A stretch of DNA of 61,958 nucleotides, from contig JAHENB010000017.1 of NCBI GenBank assembly GCA_024643345.1, positions 1-61,958 on the forward strand, given 5' to 3'. This document shows, piece by piece, positions 46,629 through 55,525 of the stretch. Each line of letters opens with the position of its first letter. Within the stretch, counting starts at the first letter, position 1. The DNA comes from Maribacter sp. (GTDB taxonomy: Bacteria; Bacteroidota; Bacteroidia; Flavobacteriales; Flavobacteriaceae). The position numbers were made by a program, and so were the translations under genes. The notes under the pieces are model-generated. The model did not search any database, was not told the DNA's origin, and was given only the letters and a program-made list of their open reading frames with translations.

Positions 46629-47792
46629 TTAAGGAAAATTTAGCGGAATAAATTCCCTTGCGATTAATTTCCCGTCCTTGATCCTGTACAAAGTGAATCC
46701 TGAACGTACCTTAAATCCGTGATAGTCCACCTTATCTGGTCGGGACAGGGCCGAAGTTTGTGCAAATAATGTACTTGAACCTAGGATGGTGCTTTCCTGT
46801 GCCGCATGGTAGTGCCCTGATAAGGCCAAGGGAAAAGGCCTGTTCCCGATCCGCTTTTGAACCTCTTCAAAATTATAAACGATATGTCTGTGTTCCAGTT
46901 TATTGCCTTGGAGCAACAATTGGGGCCCATAGAAGACATCGTTTTCGAAATCCTGAAATGTAAATCCCGTTGACACCAACGGAATGTGGTTGAAGGTCAC
47001 GATGGGCGTTTTCGCGGGGAGTTCTTTGATATCATTTTCCAACCATTGCAGCTGAAGGGAATCGATCCCGCCGAAATAATATAGATTTTGATAATCAACC
47101 CCGTCCAGTGCTATAAAATGTATTCCACCGTAATTGAAGGAATAGTAGTTCGGCCCAAGAAAATGTCGGTACATTTTTTTTCCATAGAGCGGGTGTAGGG
47201 AACTGACCAAGGATTTATCGCGCTCGATGCCGAAAATTTCATGGTTCCCAACACCGCTGTATACGGGCATCTTGAATTTACCGATTTCAGAGCGGTACAT
47301 TTGATAATATGCACTGGCCGTTGCTTCGTTAACCCGAAGCGCATCCCTGATCAAGTCTCCGGAGATGATCACAAAATCGGCCCCGATCGAATCGGCCATA
47401 CTTCGGAAACGACCCATACGGGGCAGGTTCAAGGAATCGATATGGGTATCGGAAGCGTGAATAAAAGTGAACTCGTTTTGTGCCTTTTGCGGGCGCAATG
47501 GAAATGCCATTTCAGCTGATTTTGCGTAGTAAAAGGGGCCTTTATAGCCATTTGGCATGCTGATGAACAGATAGGGGAATTCGGTATCGGTCTTTAAAAC
47601 GAAGTTGCCATTCGCATCGGTTGCAGTCGTGGCGTTCTGGTCAGAAACCACAATGCCTTGCAGTCCCATTTCCTTTGGGTCCCTGACCGAGTTTCCGTTG
47701 AGGTCATCAAAGACCACCCCCTTGATTTCGAACTCTTGGGAAAAGAGATTGGAAACTACGAGAAATATCAATAAGAGCAATTGGGTTTTCAT
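46629..47792 (-). CDS. Exported calcineurin-like metallophosphoesterase
   Basis: Secreted phosphoesterase of 387 residues with signal peptide LLLLIFLVVSNLFSQ. An N-terminal beta-sandwich with SdrD-type repeat (GVVFDDLNGNSVRDPKEMG) resembles a carboxypeptidase-regulatory domain. The calcineurin-type metal motifs follow: ASDTHIDS, ISGDLI, GVGNHEIF, VTFNHIPLV and SGHYHA, all intact. Substrate unknown; family members cleave phosphomonoesters or nucleotides. A short hairpin lies about 65 bases upstream. Confidence 0.9.
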   Translation of the reverse strand: MKTQLLLLIFLVVSNLFSQEFEIKGVVFDDLNGNSVRDPKEMGLQGIVVSDQNATTATDANGNFVLKTDTEFPYLFISMPNGYKGPFYYAKSAEMAFPLRPQKAQNEFTFIHASDTHIDSLNLPRMGRFRSMADSIGADFVIISGDLIRDALRVNEATASAYYQMYRSEIGKFKMPVYSGVGNHEIFGIERDKSLVSSLHPLYGKKMYRHFLGPNYYSFNYGGIHFIALDGVDYQNLYYFGGIDSLQLQWLENDIKELPAKTPIVTFNHIPLVSTGFTFQDFENDVFYGPQLLLQGNKLEHRHIVYNFEEVQKRIGNRPFPLALSGHYHAAQESTILGSSTLFAQTSALSRPDKVDYHGFKVRSGFTLYRIKDGKLIAREFIPLNFP

Positions 47793-47857
47793 GGTTCCGG
47801 GAAACTAGTAATGGGTTAAAGGTCAATAGATAAGGCAGTACAACTATATTTTCGTAA

Positions 47858-47873
47858 TCTGGTAAGAACCAGA
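47858..47873. other. Short perfect inverted repeat upstream of the phosphoesterase gene
   Basis: TCTGGT - AAGA - ACCAGA, extended by one A-T pair on each side. It is 66 bases before the phosphoesterase ATG and about 100 bases past the SRAP stop. No T-run follows on the minus strand, so an operator is as likely as a terminator; function undetermined. Confidence 0.3.
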
Positions 47874-47973
47874 TATTTCAATGTAAGATACGATTTTTCG
47901 ACTTTGAATGGTGCAAAAAAGCAGGACGAACCTACCCATTGTGCCATGATGTTTAGGCCCTATTGAAAAAAAA

Positions 47974-48753
47974 TCATAAGTCTAGTGGGTGGGTTTCCAA
48001 TTCGGGATAGCTCATTTTTTCCGAAATTTCAGGTACATTGCCCAGATATTCCTTTCCCCTTAATTTATGCACGGGATAGGCTTCCAATTCGGTTGAGGGA
48101 TAGGACCGGATGAGCTCCTTGATTTTTTTGACATCAAGTTCATCGTCAATGGGATTTAGCCAATCGTTTTCAAGTTCTTTTGGAAGGATCAGTGGCATGC
48201 GGGGCCCTTCCAGTTTGGGGTTGTTGTGAATTTTGGCCAACAGTTCGTTGCCCTCGGTGGTGACCAGGCTAAAAGTATTGAGTACTTCCCCGGTTTCCCG
48301 ATTTACCCACTCGCTCCATAATCCTGCGAGGGCTAAAGGCTCCTTGTTGCGGGCATGGATGTAAAAGGGAATCGTGGCCCCCTTGATATGATGGTGTTCA
48401 TAAAAACCATCTACGTACACCAAACAACGGTTGTTTTTTGCGGCGTTACGGAACGATGGCTTTTCAAAGATGGTCTCGCCCCGGGCATTTAGGGTATGGT
48501 TCCAGGTTTTTTTGAGCTGTGCTTTGTCCTTAACCCAAAAGGGTACCAGGCCCCAGGTCGAAACCGTTGGAATGTCGGGAGCTTCGTCGGTATAGATCAA
48601 TAGTTTTGGATGACTGAAACCCGAAGCATGGTAAATCGGCAAATCACTGAGAGGCACCAATTTTTCCATGATTTCTTCTATGGTCTTCAGGTCGCCATTG
48701 CGTCTGGCCCTGTTCAATTGAGCCTCAAGGCTGGCTTTCACATCGTAACACAT
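47974..48753 (-). CDS. SOS response-associated peptidase (SRAP, YedK/HMCES family)
   Basis: Protein of 259 residues that crosslinks to abasic sites in single-stranded DNA through its N-terminal Cys. With the ATG at 48753, Cys2 follows Met1 as required (MCYDVKAS); five upstream residues are excluded because they would bury Cys2. Conserved active-site segments NHTLNARGETIFEKPSF (Asn), GFYEHHH (Glu) and the His in KIHNNPK.RMP region are present. It is a probable DNA-repair protein. The upstream GNAT gene is about 165 bases away on the same strand. Confidence 0.92.
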   Translation of the reverse strand: MCYDVKASLEAQLNRARRNGDLKTIEEIMEKLVPLSDLPIYHASGFSHPKLLIYTDEAPDIPTVSTWGLVPFWVKDKAQLKKTWNHTLNARGETIFEKPSFRNAAKNNRCLVYVDGFYEHHHIKGATIPFYIHARNKEPLALAGLWSEWVNRETGEVLNTFSLVTTEGNELLAKIHNNPKLEGPRMPLILPKELENDWLNPIDDELDVKKIKELIRSYPSTELEAYPVHKLRGKEYLGNVPEISEKMSYPELETHPLDL

Positions 48754-48917
48754 AGGCAGGCTGAACAAATTAAAATGACGCCATAAGAATAGCGTTAATG
48801 TAATGATTTTTAAGAGGTTTTAATACCCTTTGTGTTTACTATTTACCAACTTAACATATGGGCCCTTGCATTATGGAAGGAAAGAGCAACAGAACGATTT
48901 GGCCTTCAAAGAAATAG

Positions 48918-49424
48918 TTATGGGGTACTGAATAGCAATAATTCTTCGGAATCTTTGGAGGGCCGCACCGTGCCAATTCCATGCATTCCTATTTTTAGGA
49001 GCAACTTTCGCGACCTCTCGTTTTCTTGGCTTGTAAGGGCCATGATGGGGTTCAGTTTTAAATGGTTCATCGCATAGAACAAGGTGGCATTGGCCGCCTC
49101 AATCGCATAACCTTGGCCTTCATAAGCAGGTAGGAGGGCAAAGCCCAAATCTGCATGGGCCAAAAAATCGCGTTTTACCAACCCACAGACACCTATGGGC
49201 AATAGGTGTTGTTTTTCTACCATTTTCCAAAGTCCAAAACCATGCTCAATATAGCTATGGATCAAACGTTCTTTAATATAGGCTTTTGCCAAGGTTTCGG
49301 AGTAAACGCCGCGGTCACCTATGAATTTAAGCCATGTGGACGAATTCATCAAAGCCAAAAAAAAGGCGCTGTCGGCAACAGCAGCGTTCTCGAGGAAGAG
49401 GCGTTCGGTTTCTATTATGGGCAT
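48918..49424 (-). CDS. GNAT family N-acetyltransferase
   Basis: Acetyl-CoA-dependent acetyltransferase of 168 residues. The GNAT fold is shown by IIETERLFLENA at the start, the acetyl-CoA-binding stretch LPAYEGQGYAIEAANATLFYAM with motif A (QGYAxE), and the conserved ALTSQENERSRKLLLKIGM. It is closest to RimJ/RimL-type enzymes that acetylate ribosomal proteins or small molecules. Substrate not determinable. Located between SRAP and pirin genes on the minus strand. Confidence 0.88.
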   Translation of the reverse strand: MPIIETERLFLENAAVADSAFFLALMNSSTWLKFIGDRGVYSETLAKAYIKERLIHSYIEHGFGLWKMVEKQHLLPIGVCGLVKRDFLAHADLGFALLPAYEGQGYAIEAANATLFYAMNHLKLNPIMALTSQENERSRKLLLKIGMHGIGTVRPSKDSEELLLFSTP

Positions 49425-49491
49425 AGCGAGGAAATTTCAGTAAAAAATAATGATTTGCACTTATCGGTTCGGCACCCTTTCCTTTGGGCCG

Positions 49492-50205
49492 TTATATAGT
49501 CATGGGAACCTCCATCAGCAGCACTTTTGACGGGCTACCGGCCCTGAATTTGAACCGATCTAGGTCCCAAAGCCCATAGCCATCCCTTTGTTCCAGTTTT
49601 TGTCCGTTGATTTCTACAGAGCCTTCAATTACAAATACATACACACCGTTACCATTTTGCTTTACTTGGTATTCGGTTTCTGCCCCCGCATCAAAATTTC
49701 CCATATGGAACCAGGCATCTTGGTAGATCCAGACCCCTTGGTCATCGCGATTTGGCGATAGTACCTGATAGAAGCTGTTTTTGGTGGCAATAGCTTTCAA
49801 TGAGATTTGGTCATATCTGGGTTCTACATTTTTGGTGTTGGGAAAAAGCCAAATCTGGAGAAATTTAACCGGGCGGTCTTTGTTCTTGTTATATTCACTG
49901 TGCTGAATGCCGGTGCCTGCACTCATAACCTGTAAATCCCCTTCCTTGATGACCGTTGAATTTCCCATACTGTCCATATGTTGCAAATCGCCTTCCAACG
50001 GAATTGAAATGATTTCCATATTATTATGGGGATGGGTTCCAAAGCCTCGGGCTTCTGAAACGATATCGTCGTTCAAGACCCTTAACACCCCAAAATGCAT
50101 ACGATCGGGATCATGATAAGCTGCAAAGCTAAAACTGTGGTGTGAATTTAACCAGCCGTGGTCGGCATGGCCCCGTGTGGCTGCCTTATGTAGTACTGCT
50201 TTCAT
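49492..50205 (-). CDS. Pirin family protein
   Basis: Cupin protein of 237 residues. The N-terminal cupin has the pirin metal motif: His in GDHGWLNSHHSFSFA-like segment HADHGWLNSHHSFSF, the HPHNNMEI and SAGTGIQHSEYN segments supply His/Glu ligands. The C-terminal cupin begins after SLKAIATKNSF. Pirin-like proteins act as quercetinases or transcription-related iron sensors; the function here is open. Neighbouring genes are unrelated. Confidence 0.92.
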   Translation of the reverse strand: MKAVLHKAATRGHADHGWLNSHHSFSFAAYHDPDRMHFGVLRVLNDDIVSEARGFGTHPHNNMEIISIPLEGDLQHMDSMGNSTVIKEGDLQVMSAGTGIQHSEYNKNKDRPVKFLQIWLFPNTKNVEPRYDQISLKAIATKNSFYQVLSPNRDDQGVWIYQDAWFHMGNFDAGAETEYQVKQNGNGVYVFVIEGSVEINGQKLEQRDGYGLWDLDRFKFRAGSPSKVLLMEVPMTI

Positions 50206-50278
50206 TATTATAATTATAGCTTTTTATTTTCGGTTTTTTAAGTCGCTGATCTGAGGGTAAAATTACAGTCGAAAAAAA

Positions 50279-51817
50279 TCAGGACAATCGTTTTTTAAGA
50301 TGATCGGACAAGCGCAGTGAAAGTGCTACCAGGGTAAGGGTGGGATTGGCGGCCCCAGCTGTTGAAAAACAGGCCGCTCCCGCAACGAATAGGTTGGAAA
50401 TGCCATGTATTTTGCAGTTTCCGTCAACAACCCCTGTTTTGGGATCATCGCTCATTCTTGTAGTACCCATATGGTGCCAACCGCCATTCGTGCCCATGGG
50501 CCAGGAAGGGTCTTTTACGTCCCGCAGAAATTCCATTAAGCGCACCCTTCCCAATCCTGAAATGCCAAATTGTTGACCGATCAATTCATGTATTTTTCGG
50601 ATGCTGTCTTTATCCAAAGACGTCAGTTGCCAATGAAGGGATGCCTTTTGAACGCCCAGGGCATCCCGGTCAGTCCCCAGGGTTACCCTTGAGTTGGGAT
50701 TGGGGGCCTGCTCGATCCTGGTATTCAACTGAAAGGCTTTTGATAGCGCTCCCATGTTTTCCTCGGCCGATTTTTTGATCGCTTCGCCTCCTTGGCTAAA
50801 CGTTATCTCTTGGGCTTTTCTGGGATCAGTATCTTGCCAGGTTACCATCTTGGGTATTTGATTTCGCCCCAATGCCAATGGTATTAAGGATACGGTGCCG
50901 TTAAGTATTTTCTGCCGGCGTTGCTCATTTTCGGTAATGGCCAGTTCTGCGCTAGGTTGGGTAACCCGATAGTCCCTTATATACAGACCGGTATTAGAGG
51001 GTTTCAACAACCAGAGTTCGGCAGAGGCTATTTCAAGATGTTCCATGAAGTAGCGCCCTACAAGATCTTGATTGTTGCCAAGGCCTTTTTTTGCTTGCGA
51101 ATTTGAAGCCAATAAAAGCCTGGTGTTCTGTATGGTACCACAGGCCAAAACAAAATATTTGGCACTGACCTTATGACTTTTTCCCTCATGGTCTTTAATG
51201 GTGACTTCTTTGATGGCAGCTATATTTTCGGTGGCATGGATATCAACGACATTGGCGTAAGTATATAAATGAACGTTTTTCGCCTGCACCAAGGTTTCCT
51301 TGTACAGCGACCCAAAACGCGCTTTGCTATATTGCCACATTTTGTTCCAGATGATATTTTTATCCAGGGGAAAAGGTTCAAAATTGGGATATGAATTTTT
51401 CCAATAGGCAAGATCATATTCAAAAGGACCCAACTGCAGTGCCAGTTGTGCTTTGTGGTAAAACGGATCTAAATCTTTTCTGCCAATGGGCCAGCCACTG
51501 TATGGCACATAGTCTCTCTGGGCGAAATCAATATCATCGAAAGGCGTGCACAGACCCGCCCAGTGGCCCGTGGTGCCTCCAAAATAGCGCAAACGGCTCG
51601 ATTGCAAGGGATAGTATTTTTGCCCTGTCGATTGCCCGTCGTTCAGTTGTTGAATTTTTTCATCATATTCAAAGCCGCCAGCCTCCAGGAGGATTACCTT
51701 CTGGGGGCCGCCGATCCAATCCAACGCCATGGAAATTCCCGCGGCCCCAGCACCAATGATGCAAATGTCCCCTTCGATCAGACTGTTGGGCTCCAAGGTC
51801 CTAGCGTCGGTATGCAT
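50279..51817 (-). CDS. GMC-family FAD-dependent oxidoreductase (second pair)
   Basis: Flavoprotein of 512 residues. The FAD-binding loop GAGAAGISM is at about residues 22-30. C-terminal GMC segments are HHMGTTRMSDDPKTGVVDGNC and AGAANPTLTLVALSLR. It is preceded six bases upstream by a gene for a small twin-arginine-type partner, the reverse order of the other pair at 4893-7192. The paralogue pair differs in sequence and probably has a distinct alcohol or sugar substrate. No cytochrome gene is adjacent; an exported complex is likely. Confidence 0.88.
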   Translation of the reverse strand: MHTDARTLEPNSLIEGDICIIGAGAAGISMALDWIGGPQKVILLEAGGFEYDEKIQQLNDGQSTGQKYYPLQSSRLRYFGGTTGHWAGLCTPFDDIDFAQRDYVPYSGWPIGRKDLDPFYHKAQLALQLGPFEYDLAYWKNSYPNFEPFPLDKNIIWNKMWQYSKARFGSLYKETLVQAKNVHLYTYANVVDIHATENIAAIKEVTIKDHEGKSHKVSAKYFVLACGTIQNTRLLLASNSQAKKGLGNNQDLVGRYFMEHLEIASAELWLLKPSNTGLYIRDYRVTQPSAELAITENEQRRQKILNGTVSLIPLALGRNQIPKMVTWQDTDPRKAQEITFSQGGEAIKKSAEENMGALSKAFQLNTRIEQAPNPNSRVTLGTDRDALGVQKASLHWQLTSLDKDSIRKIHELIGQQFGISGLGRVRLMEFLRDVKDPSWPMGTNGGWHHMGTTRMSDDPKTGVVDGNCKIHGISNLFVAGAACFSTAGAANPTLTLVALSLRLSDHLKKRLS

Positions 51818-51823
51818 CTCTGG

Positions 51824-52204
51824 TCATCGGGTTGTAATTAGGTAATATAGTGCACATTGCCTGGCTTCGGTACGTGCCAAGATCCACCCATCTATGTTCA
51901 CGGTATAGCCCTTCTTAAAATCTTCTTCAATGGTAAGCCCAATGGCCATATCTGAATCGGAGCTCTTTAGTGCCAGGTCGTCCAAATTATTTTTAAGGAA
52001 AGTTACACTATTTTCTTCTGGCCATTGTTTCAGGTACTGGGAACCAATGCCCCTTATCGTTTCAGTATCCCAAATCGAAGTGAGGGCCTCTGGGGTTGCC
52101 AAAATGAAGTCGCTATCCGGGAAATGACCTTTAAGATACCAATAGGACACACCCAAGGCCGCAACTGTGGCAGTGGTCAGCACAATGAACTTTCTTCTAC
52201 GCAT
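51824..52204 (-). CDS. Small twin-arginine-type protein, partner of the GMC oxidoreductase
   Basis: Protein of 126 residues whose first residues (RRRKFIVLTTATVAALGVSY) look like a twin-arginine or other export leader. The rest (LTSIWDTETIRGIGSQYLKQ, ending YYLITTR) is not recognised, but position six bases upstream of the GMC gene and the leader suggest it is its exported small subunit. It differs in sequence from the gluconate dehydrogenase subunit 3-type protein of the first pair. No conserved domain was identified. Confidence 0.6.
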   Translation of the reverse strand: MRRRKFIVLTTATVAALGVSYWYLKGHFPDSDFILATPEALTSIWDTETIRGIGSQYLKQWPEENSVTFLKNNLDDLALKSSDSDMAIGLTIEEDFKKGYTVNIDGWILARTEARQCALYYLITTR

Positions 52205-52404
52205 CTTTCTAAAAAGTATTCCACAATTTGATTTCGAATGGCTTAAGGCAGGCCATTCAACAAAAGGCCAGCTGCTCTTTCCGATTGGTTGAGCGACAGC
52301 ATGGTATCAGCCGCTGGCGCGTATGAAGATAGGTATTTTTAGGGAATCGGAAGCTTCCAAAGGGAAATATGGCCATGGTCAACGATGACCCTGAAATTTC
52401 CGCA

Positions 52405-52980
52405 TTATTTTAAAAAACGTGGGTTTAAATGGGCAAGGGACACCCCGTGGTCTATGACCTTATGTATAGGGCCCAAAATACAGTTAAGCTTATTTCGATA
52501 GCCTTTCTTTTGGAGGCTATGCAACAGTCGCTCAAATCGATAACCACTGGTGAACAGTTCAATTTGCCGATCTTTGGTCTTGATGATGATCTTGCTCTGT
52601 GCTATATGGTATTCGGATGGATCAATGCGAAAATGTCTAGAAATCCGGCTTGGAAGGCCCAACTTTAAAAGCAGGTGCATCGGTGATAAATAGAACGTAT
52701 CGATGAGCTCTTTCCCGCGAATTAGTGTTATCGACGTTACTTCACTGGCCAAAACCGATGACTGGTCATAAGATTTTGAAAAGTCATTGCTGAGCATAAG
52801 ACCTTCCGATAGAATGTCAAAATTACATCTGCCACAATCAATACGCTTCGGTGATTTGTTGAATTTGGTCTTTAGATAGGAGAACCGATAAACGTAGTTG
52901 CCTTTTTGATTGCGATTTTGAAAATCGTCCGCACGGTTTGGTTTCTTTACTTTTTCCTTTTGCTGAATTTCTTCACCCAT
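52405..52980 (-). CDS. Hypothetical protein, family not recognised
   Basis: Protein of 191 residues, basic and without a signal peptide or clear TM helix. Central strand-rich segments (ILSEGLMLSNDFSKSYDQSS, LASEVTSITLIRG, YHIAQSKIIIKTKDRQIELF) suggest a PH- or GRAM-like beta-fold, but I do not recognise the family. It contains a Cys pair (CGRCNF). It is flanked by about 200 bases downstream and 430 bases upstream without genes. Function unknown. Confidence 0.55.
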   Translation of the reverse strand: MGEEIQQKEKVKKPNRADDFQNRNQKGNYVYRFSYLKTKFNKSPKRIDCGRCNFDILSEGLMLSNDFSKSYDQSSVLASEVTSITLIRGKELIDTFYLSPMHLLLKLGLPSRISRHFRIDPSEYHIAQSKIIIKTKDRQIELFTSGYRFERLLHSLQKKGYRNKLNCILGPIHKVIDHGVSLAHLNPRFLK

Positions 52981-53413
52981 AGCCTAGTTTTAAGCAATCC
53001 ATAATCGGATGCGATCATGCACTCTATAGTACTTCGGGGGAAGATGCAAGTTAAGGGTTTGATCGAACTTTGCAATACGTTACGGGCAAGTTTTAGGCGG
53101 GTATAAAACAACTCATAATGCAGTTCATCGATCACGCCCTGCTCTTATTGGACTAATCATGAACTCAACTTTTTGATTGTAAAATCGAAAATTTTAATGG
53201 TGGCACCGTTGCAGGTCATGGACTGCTATTTTTTCATGGGTGTTTGTAAGAAAAAACTACAAAAAACTGGGATTGTGCCTTGTCAAAGACAGTGAAAGAC
53301 TGGTCTGATGGGCGTATCGCTTGCTGCAGAATTGCTAAAGCTTCGTATCATTGCAGTGGTTTCCTTGGTCGGCGAATAATGGTTGGGAGGTTTGAAACCA
53401 TTAAACAGGCAAT
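52981..53413. other. Intergenic region upstream of the UPF0126 gene
   Basis: About 433 bases. A 62-codon minus-strand frame (52947-53135) overlaps the unrecognised gene and looks non-coding. No terminator, tRNA or clear TAnnTTTG element was found. It must hold promoters for the hypothetical gene and for the channel gene, since they diverge. Confidence 0.4.
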
Positions 53414-54031
53414 ATGTTTTATTTTATCATCGATATTTTGGGCACCATCGCTTTTGCCATTTCCGGGGTTCTGGTGGCCATGGAAAAGAAATTGGACCTT
53501 TTTGGCATATTTATCATTGCCTTTGTTACCGCTGTAGGCGGCGGCACCCTAAGGGACGTGCTCTTGGGGTCTACACCGGTGGTTTGGCTCCGGGACCCCA
53601 TCTACAGTATCATTATTTTAGCTTCGGTCCTATTTGCCATTCTCTTCATAAACCAATTGAAATACTTTCGTACCTCCTTGTTCCTTTTCGATACCATTGG
53701 CATAGGTTTATATACCATGGTCGGCATCGAAAAAGGATTATCGGCCGACCTGTTACCTATGATGTGCATCGCATTGGGGACGATTACCGCAAGTTTCGGA
53801 GGGGTGATTCGTGATATCCTTTGTAATGAGATTCCCGTGATCTTCAGAAAAGAGATATATGCCACGGCCTGTATCATTGGAGGATTGAGTTATTTTCTGA
53901 TCAGACTTTTACCCTTCGATGCCACTTTTGCTTACGTAGCCGCCATTTTGGTAATCATCGGCATACGTCTTTTGGCGGTCAAATTCCACATTGCCTTGCC
54001 CAATATCTATCGCAGCGATAAAACGGAATAG
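53414..54031 (+). CDS. TRIC-type cation channel family protein (UPF0126)
   Basis: Membrane protein of 205 residues with six or seven helices in two repeats. The family motifs GGGTLRDVLLG and GGVIRDILCNEIP are both intact. Prokaryotic relatives of TRIC channels conduct potassium; many family members are annotated only as UPF0126. The ATG at 53414 begins MFYFIIDILGTIAFAISGVL, the usual start. It is convergent with the cyclophilin gene. Confidence 0.92.
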   Translation: MFYFIIDILGTIAFAISGVLVAMEKKLDLFGIFIIAFVTAVGGGTLRDVLLGSTPVVWLRDPIYSIIILASVLFAILFINQLKYFRTSLFLFDTIGIGLYTMVGIEKGLSADLLPMMCIALGTITASFGGVIRDILCNEIPVIFRKEIYATACIIGGLSYFLIRLLPFDATFAYVAAILVIIGIRLLAVKFHIALPNIYRSDKTE

Positions 54032-54065
54032 GGTCCGTTGATCCAACAGCTATGAAGCCCAACGT

Positions 54066-54773
54066 TCATTCGATCACTTCGACCTTTTCGATGTAAATAT
54101 TCTGCAAAGGCCAATCGCCTTTGCCGACGGGCTGTTGGTTGATTTTATCGACCACGTCCATGCCCTCGATCACTGTGCCAAATGGGGTATAATCCCCGTC
54201 CAGATGGTACGAGCCGGGCTTGGTGACCACGATGAAGAATTCAAAAGGTGATGCCAACATATGGGGATTGTCTATCTCACTGCTGGGCATTGAAACGGTC
54301 CCACGATCGTGTTTGTATCCTTTTCTGGTATCTGGGGGCAAAAGGTACCTTCCGATTTCACTGCGCTTTTCCGCGGTCTGTTCATCATCGGAATTGCCTC
54401 CTTGGATGATAAAGTCTTTGACGACTCTGTGAAATTGGGTACGATTGAAATAACCTTTTCTGGCCAAGTAGATAAAATTAGCCTTGTGATAGGGTACATT
54501 GTCGTATAGTTGAACCGTAAAACTCCCCAGACCGGTCGTGATCTTCACTTTATTTTCCTTCAAGTTTTTTTGATAATCAAAGAAAAATGGGATGGCGTTT
54601 TCCTCACTGAGTTTAAAGGGTTCGGCCTGTACCGTATCGGTCAAGACCGTTGTGGTATCTTTCTTGGGAGTTTGCGGCGTTATGGGATCCGATTCTTTTT
54701 GGACCTTGTCCCTGCAGGCCCCCATGAAAAATATTGGTATTATTGCAGCAAATGCCATTCGTTTCAACATCAT
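54066..54773 (-). CDS. Cyclophilin-type peptidyl-prolyl isomerase, lipoprotein
   Basis: Exported prolyl isomerase of 235 residues. The N-terminal MMLKRMAFAAIIPIFFMGAC ends in a lipobox. The cyclophilin domain shows FNRTQFHRVVKDFIIQGG, and SPFEFFIVVTKPG near the end, with PFGTVIEGMDVVDKI. A start further upstream at 54800 is possible, but the lipoprotein signal is complete from 54773. The start codon overlaps that of the divergent NUDIX gene: both use the same CATG at 54771-54774. It helps fold exported proteins. Confidence 0.9.
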   Translation of the reverse strand: MMLKRMAFAAIIPIFFMGACRDKVQKESDPITPQTPKKDTTTVLTDTVQAEPFKLSEENAIPFFFDYQKNLKENKVKITTGLGSFTVQLYDNVPYHKANFIYLARKGYFNRTQFHRVVKDFIIQGGNSDDEQTAEKRSEIGRYLLPPDTRKGYKHDRGTVSMPSSEIDNPHMLASPFEFFIVVTKPGSYHLDGDYTPFGTVIEGMDVVDKINQQPVGKGDWPLQNIYIEKVEVIE

Positions 54774-55413
54774 GGATTTCGATTTATTTTCAAAATGCAT
54801 CCCAAAAATAAAAGATCTGCCCCTACCAGGCGAGCGCGCCCATTATAAAATGACGCCTGCTTTTCGCGTTCAAGAGCTTGAGGCCATCAAGTTCAAGGCC
54901 AAAAACCCAAAAAAGGCAGGTGTGATGGCGCTATTTTATCCTGATAACCAACAGCTTACCAATATATTGCTTATTTTAAGAAATACGTACCAAGGTGTAC
55001 ATTCAAACCAGATCGCATTTCCCGGAGGTAAGGCGGAAAAGATGGATATTGACCTTTTGCAGACTGCCCTGCGGGAAACACAGGAAGAGGTCGGTGTAAA
55101 CCCGGATCAGATCGAGGTGATTAAGCTTCTGAGCAAGGTGTACATTCCGCCCAGTAATTTTGAGGTACAACCTTTTCTGGGATTAAGTAAGGGAAGCACC
55201 TCTTTTAAAATACAACCGAGTGAAGTGGAAGCCTTGATCGAAGTAAGACTAACCGATTTTCTTGACGATGCCAATGTGTATACCCAGTATTTGAGCACTT
55301 CCTACGCCAAAAATATTGCAGTACCCGCCTTTCATCTGAACGATCAAACGGTTTGGGGGGCAACGGCCATGATGTTGAGCGAGATCAAGGACCTTTTGAA
55401 ACAGGTTTTATAA
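54772..55413 (+). CDS. NUDIX hydrolase, coenzyme A pyrophosphatase type
   Basis: Cytosolic hydrolase of 213 residues. The NUDIX box is present as GGKAEKMDIDLLQTALRETQ plus EEVGV, and it is preceded by the LLILR and HSNQIAFPGG block of CoA pyrophosphatases (NudL/YeaB, UPF0035). Such enzymes cut CoA and its derivatives to phosphopantetheine and 3',5'-ADP. The start ATG (54772-54774) overlaps the start of the divergent cyclophilin gene. It is followed by the acyltransferase gene on the same strand after 112 bases. Confidence 0.9.
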   Translation: MDFDLFSKCIPKIKDLPLPGERAHYKMTPAFRVQELEAIKFKAKNPKKAGVMALFYPDNQQLTNILLILRNTYQGVHSNQIAFPGGKAEKMDIDLLQTALRETQEEVGVNPDQIEVIKLLSKVYIPPSNFEVQPFLGLSKGSTSFKIQPSEVEALIEVRLTDFLDDANVYTQYLSTSYAKNIAVPAFHLNDQTVWGATAMMLSEIKDLLKQVL

Positions 55414-55525
55414 AGTGCTTTACATTGCGGGCAAGTATCTTGCAAAAAAGCGCTTTGGCGTAACTATCAATATTTCGTTCGCTGTCCTTGATTTTGTTGC
55501 CACTCATTTTGTATTTTAGCGCCCT

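Noticed and set aside
52947-53135. 62-codon minus-strand open frame overlapping the hypothetical gene
   Set aside because: Overlaps the N-terminus of the gene at 52405-52980, has no recognisable motif or start signal, and its composition looks random.
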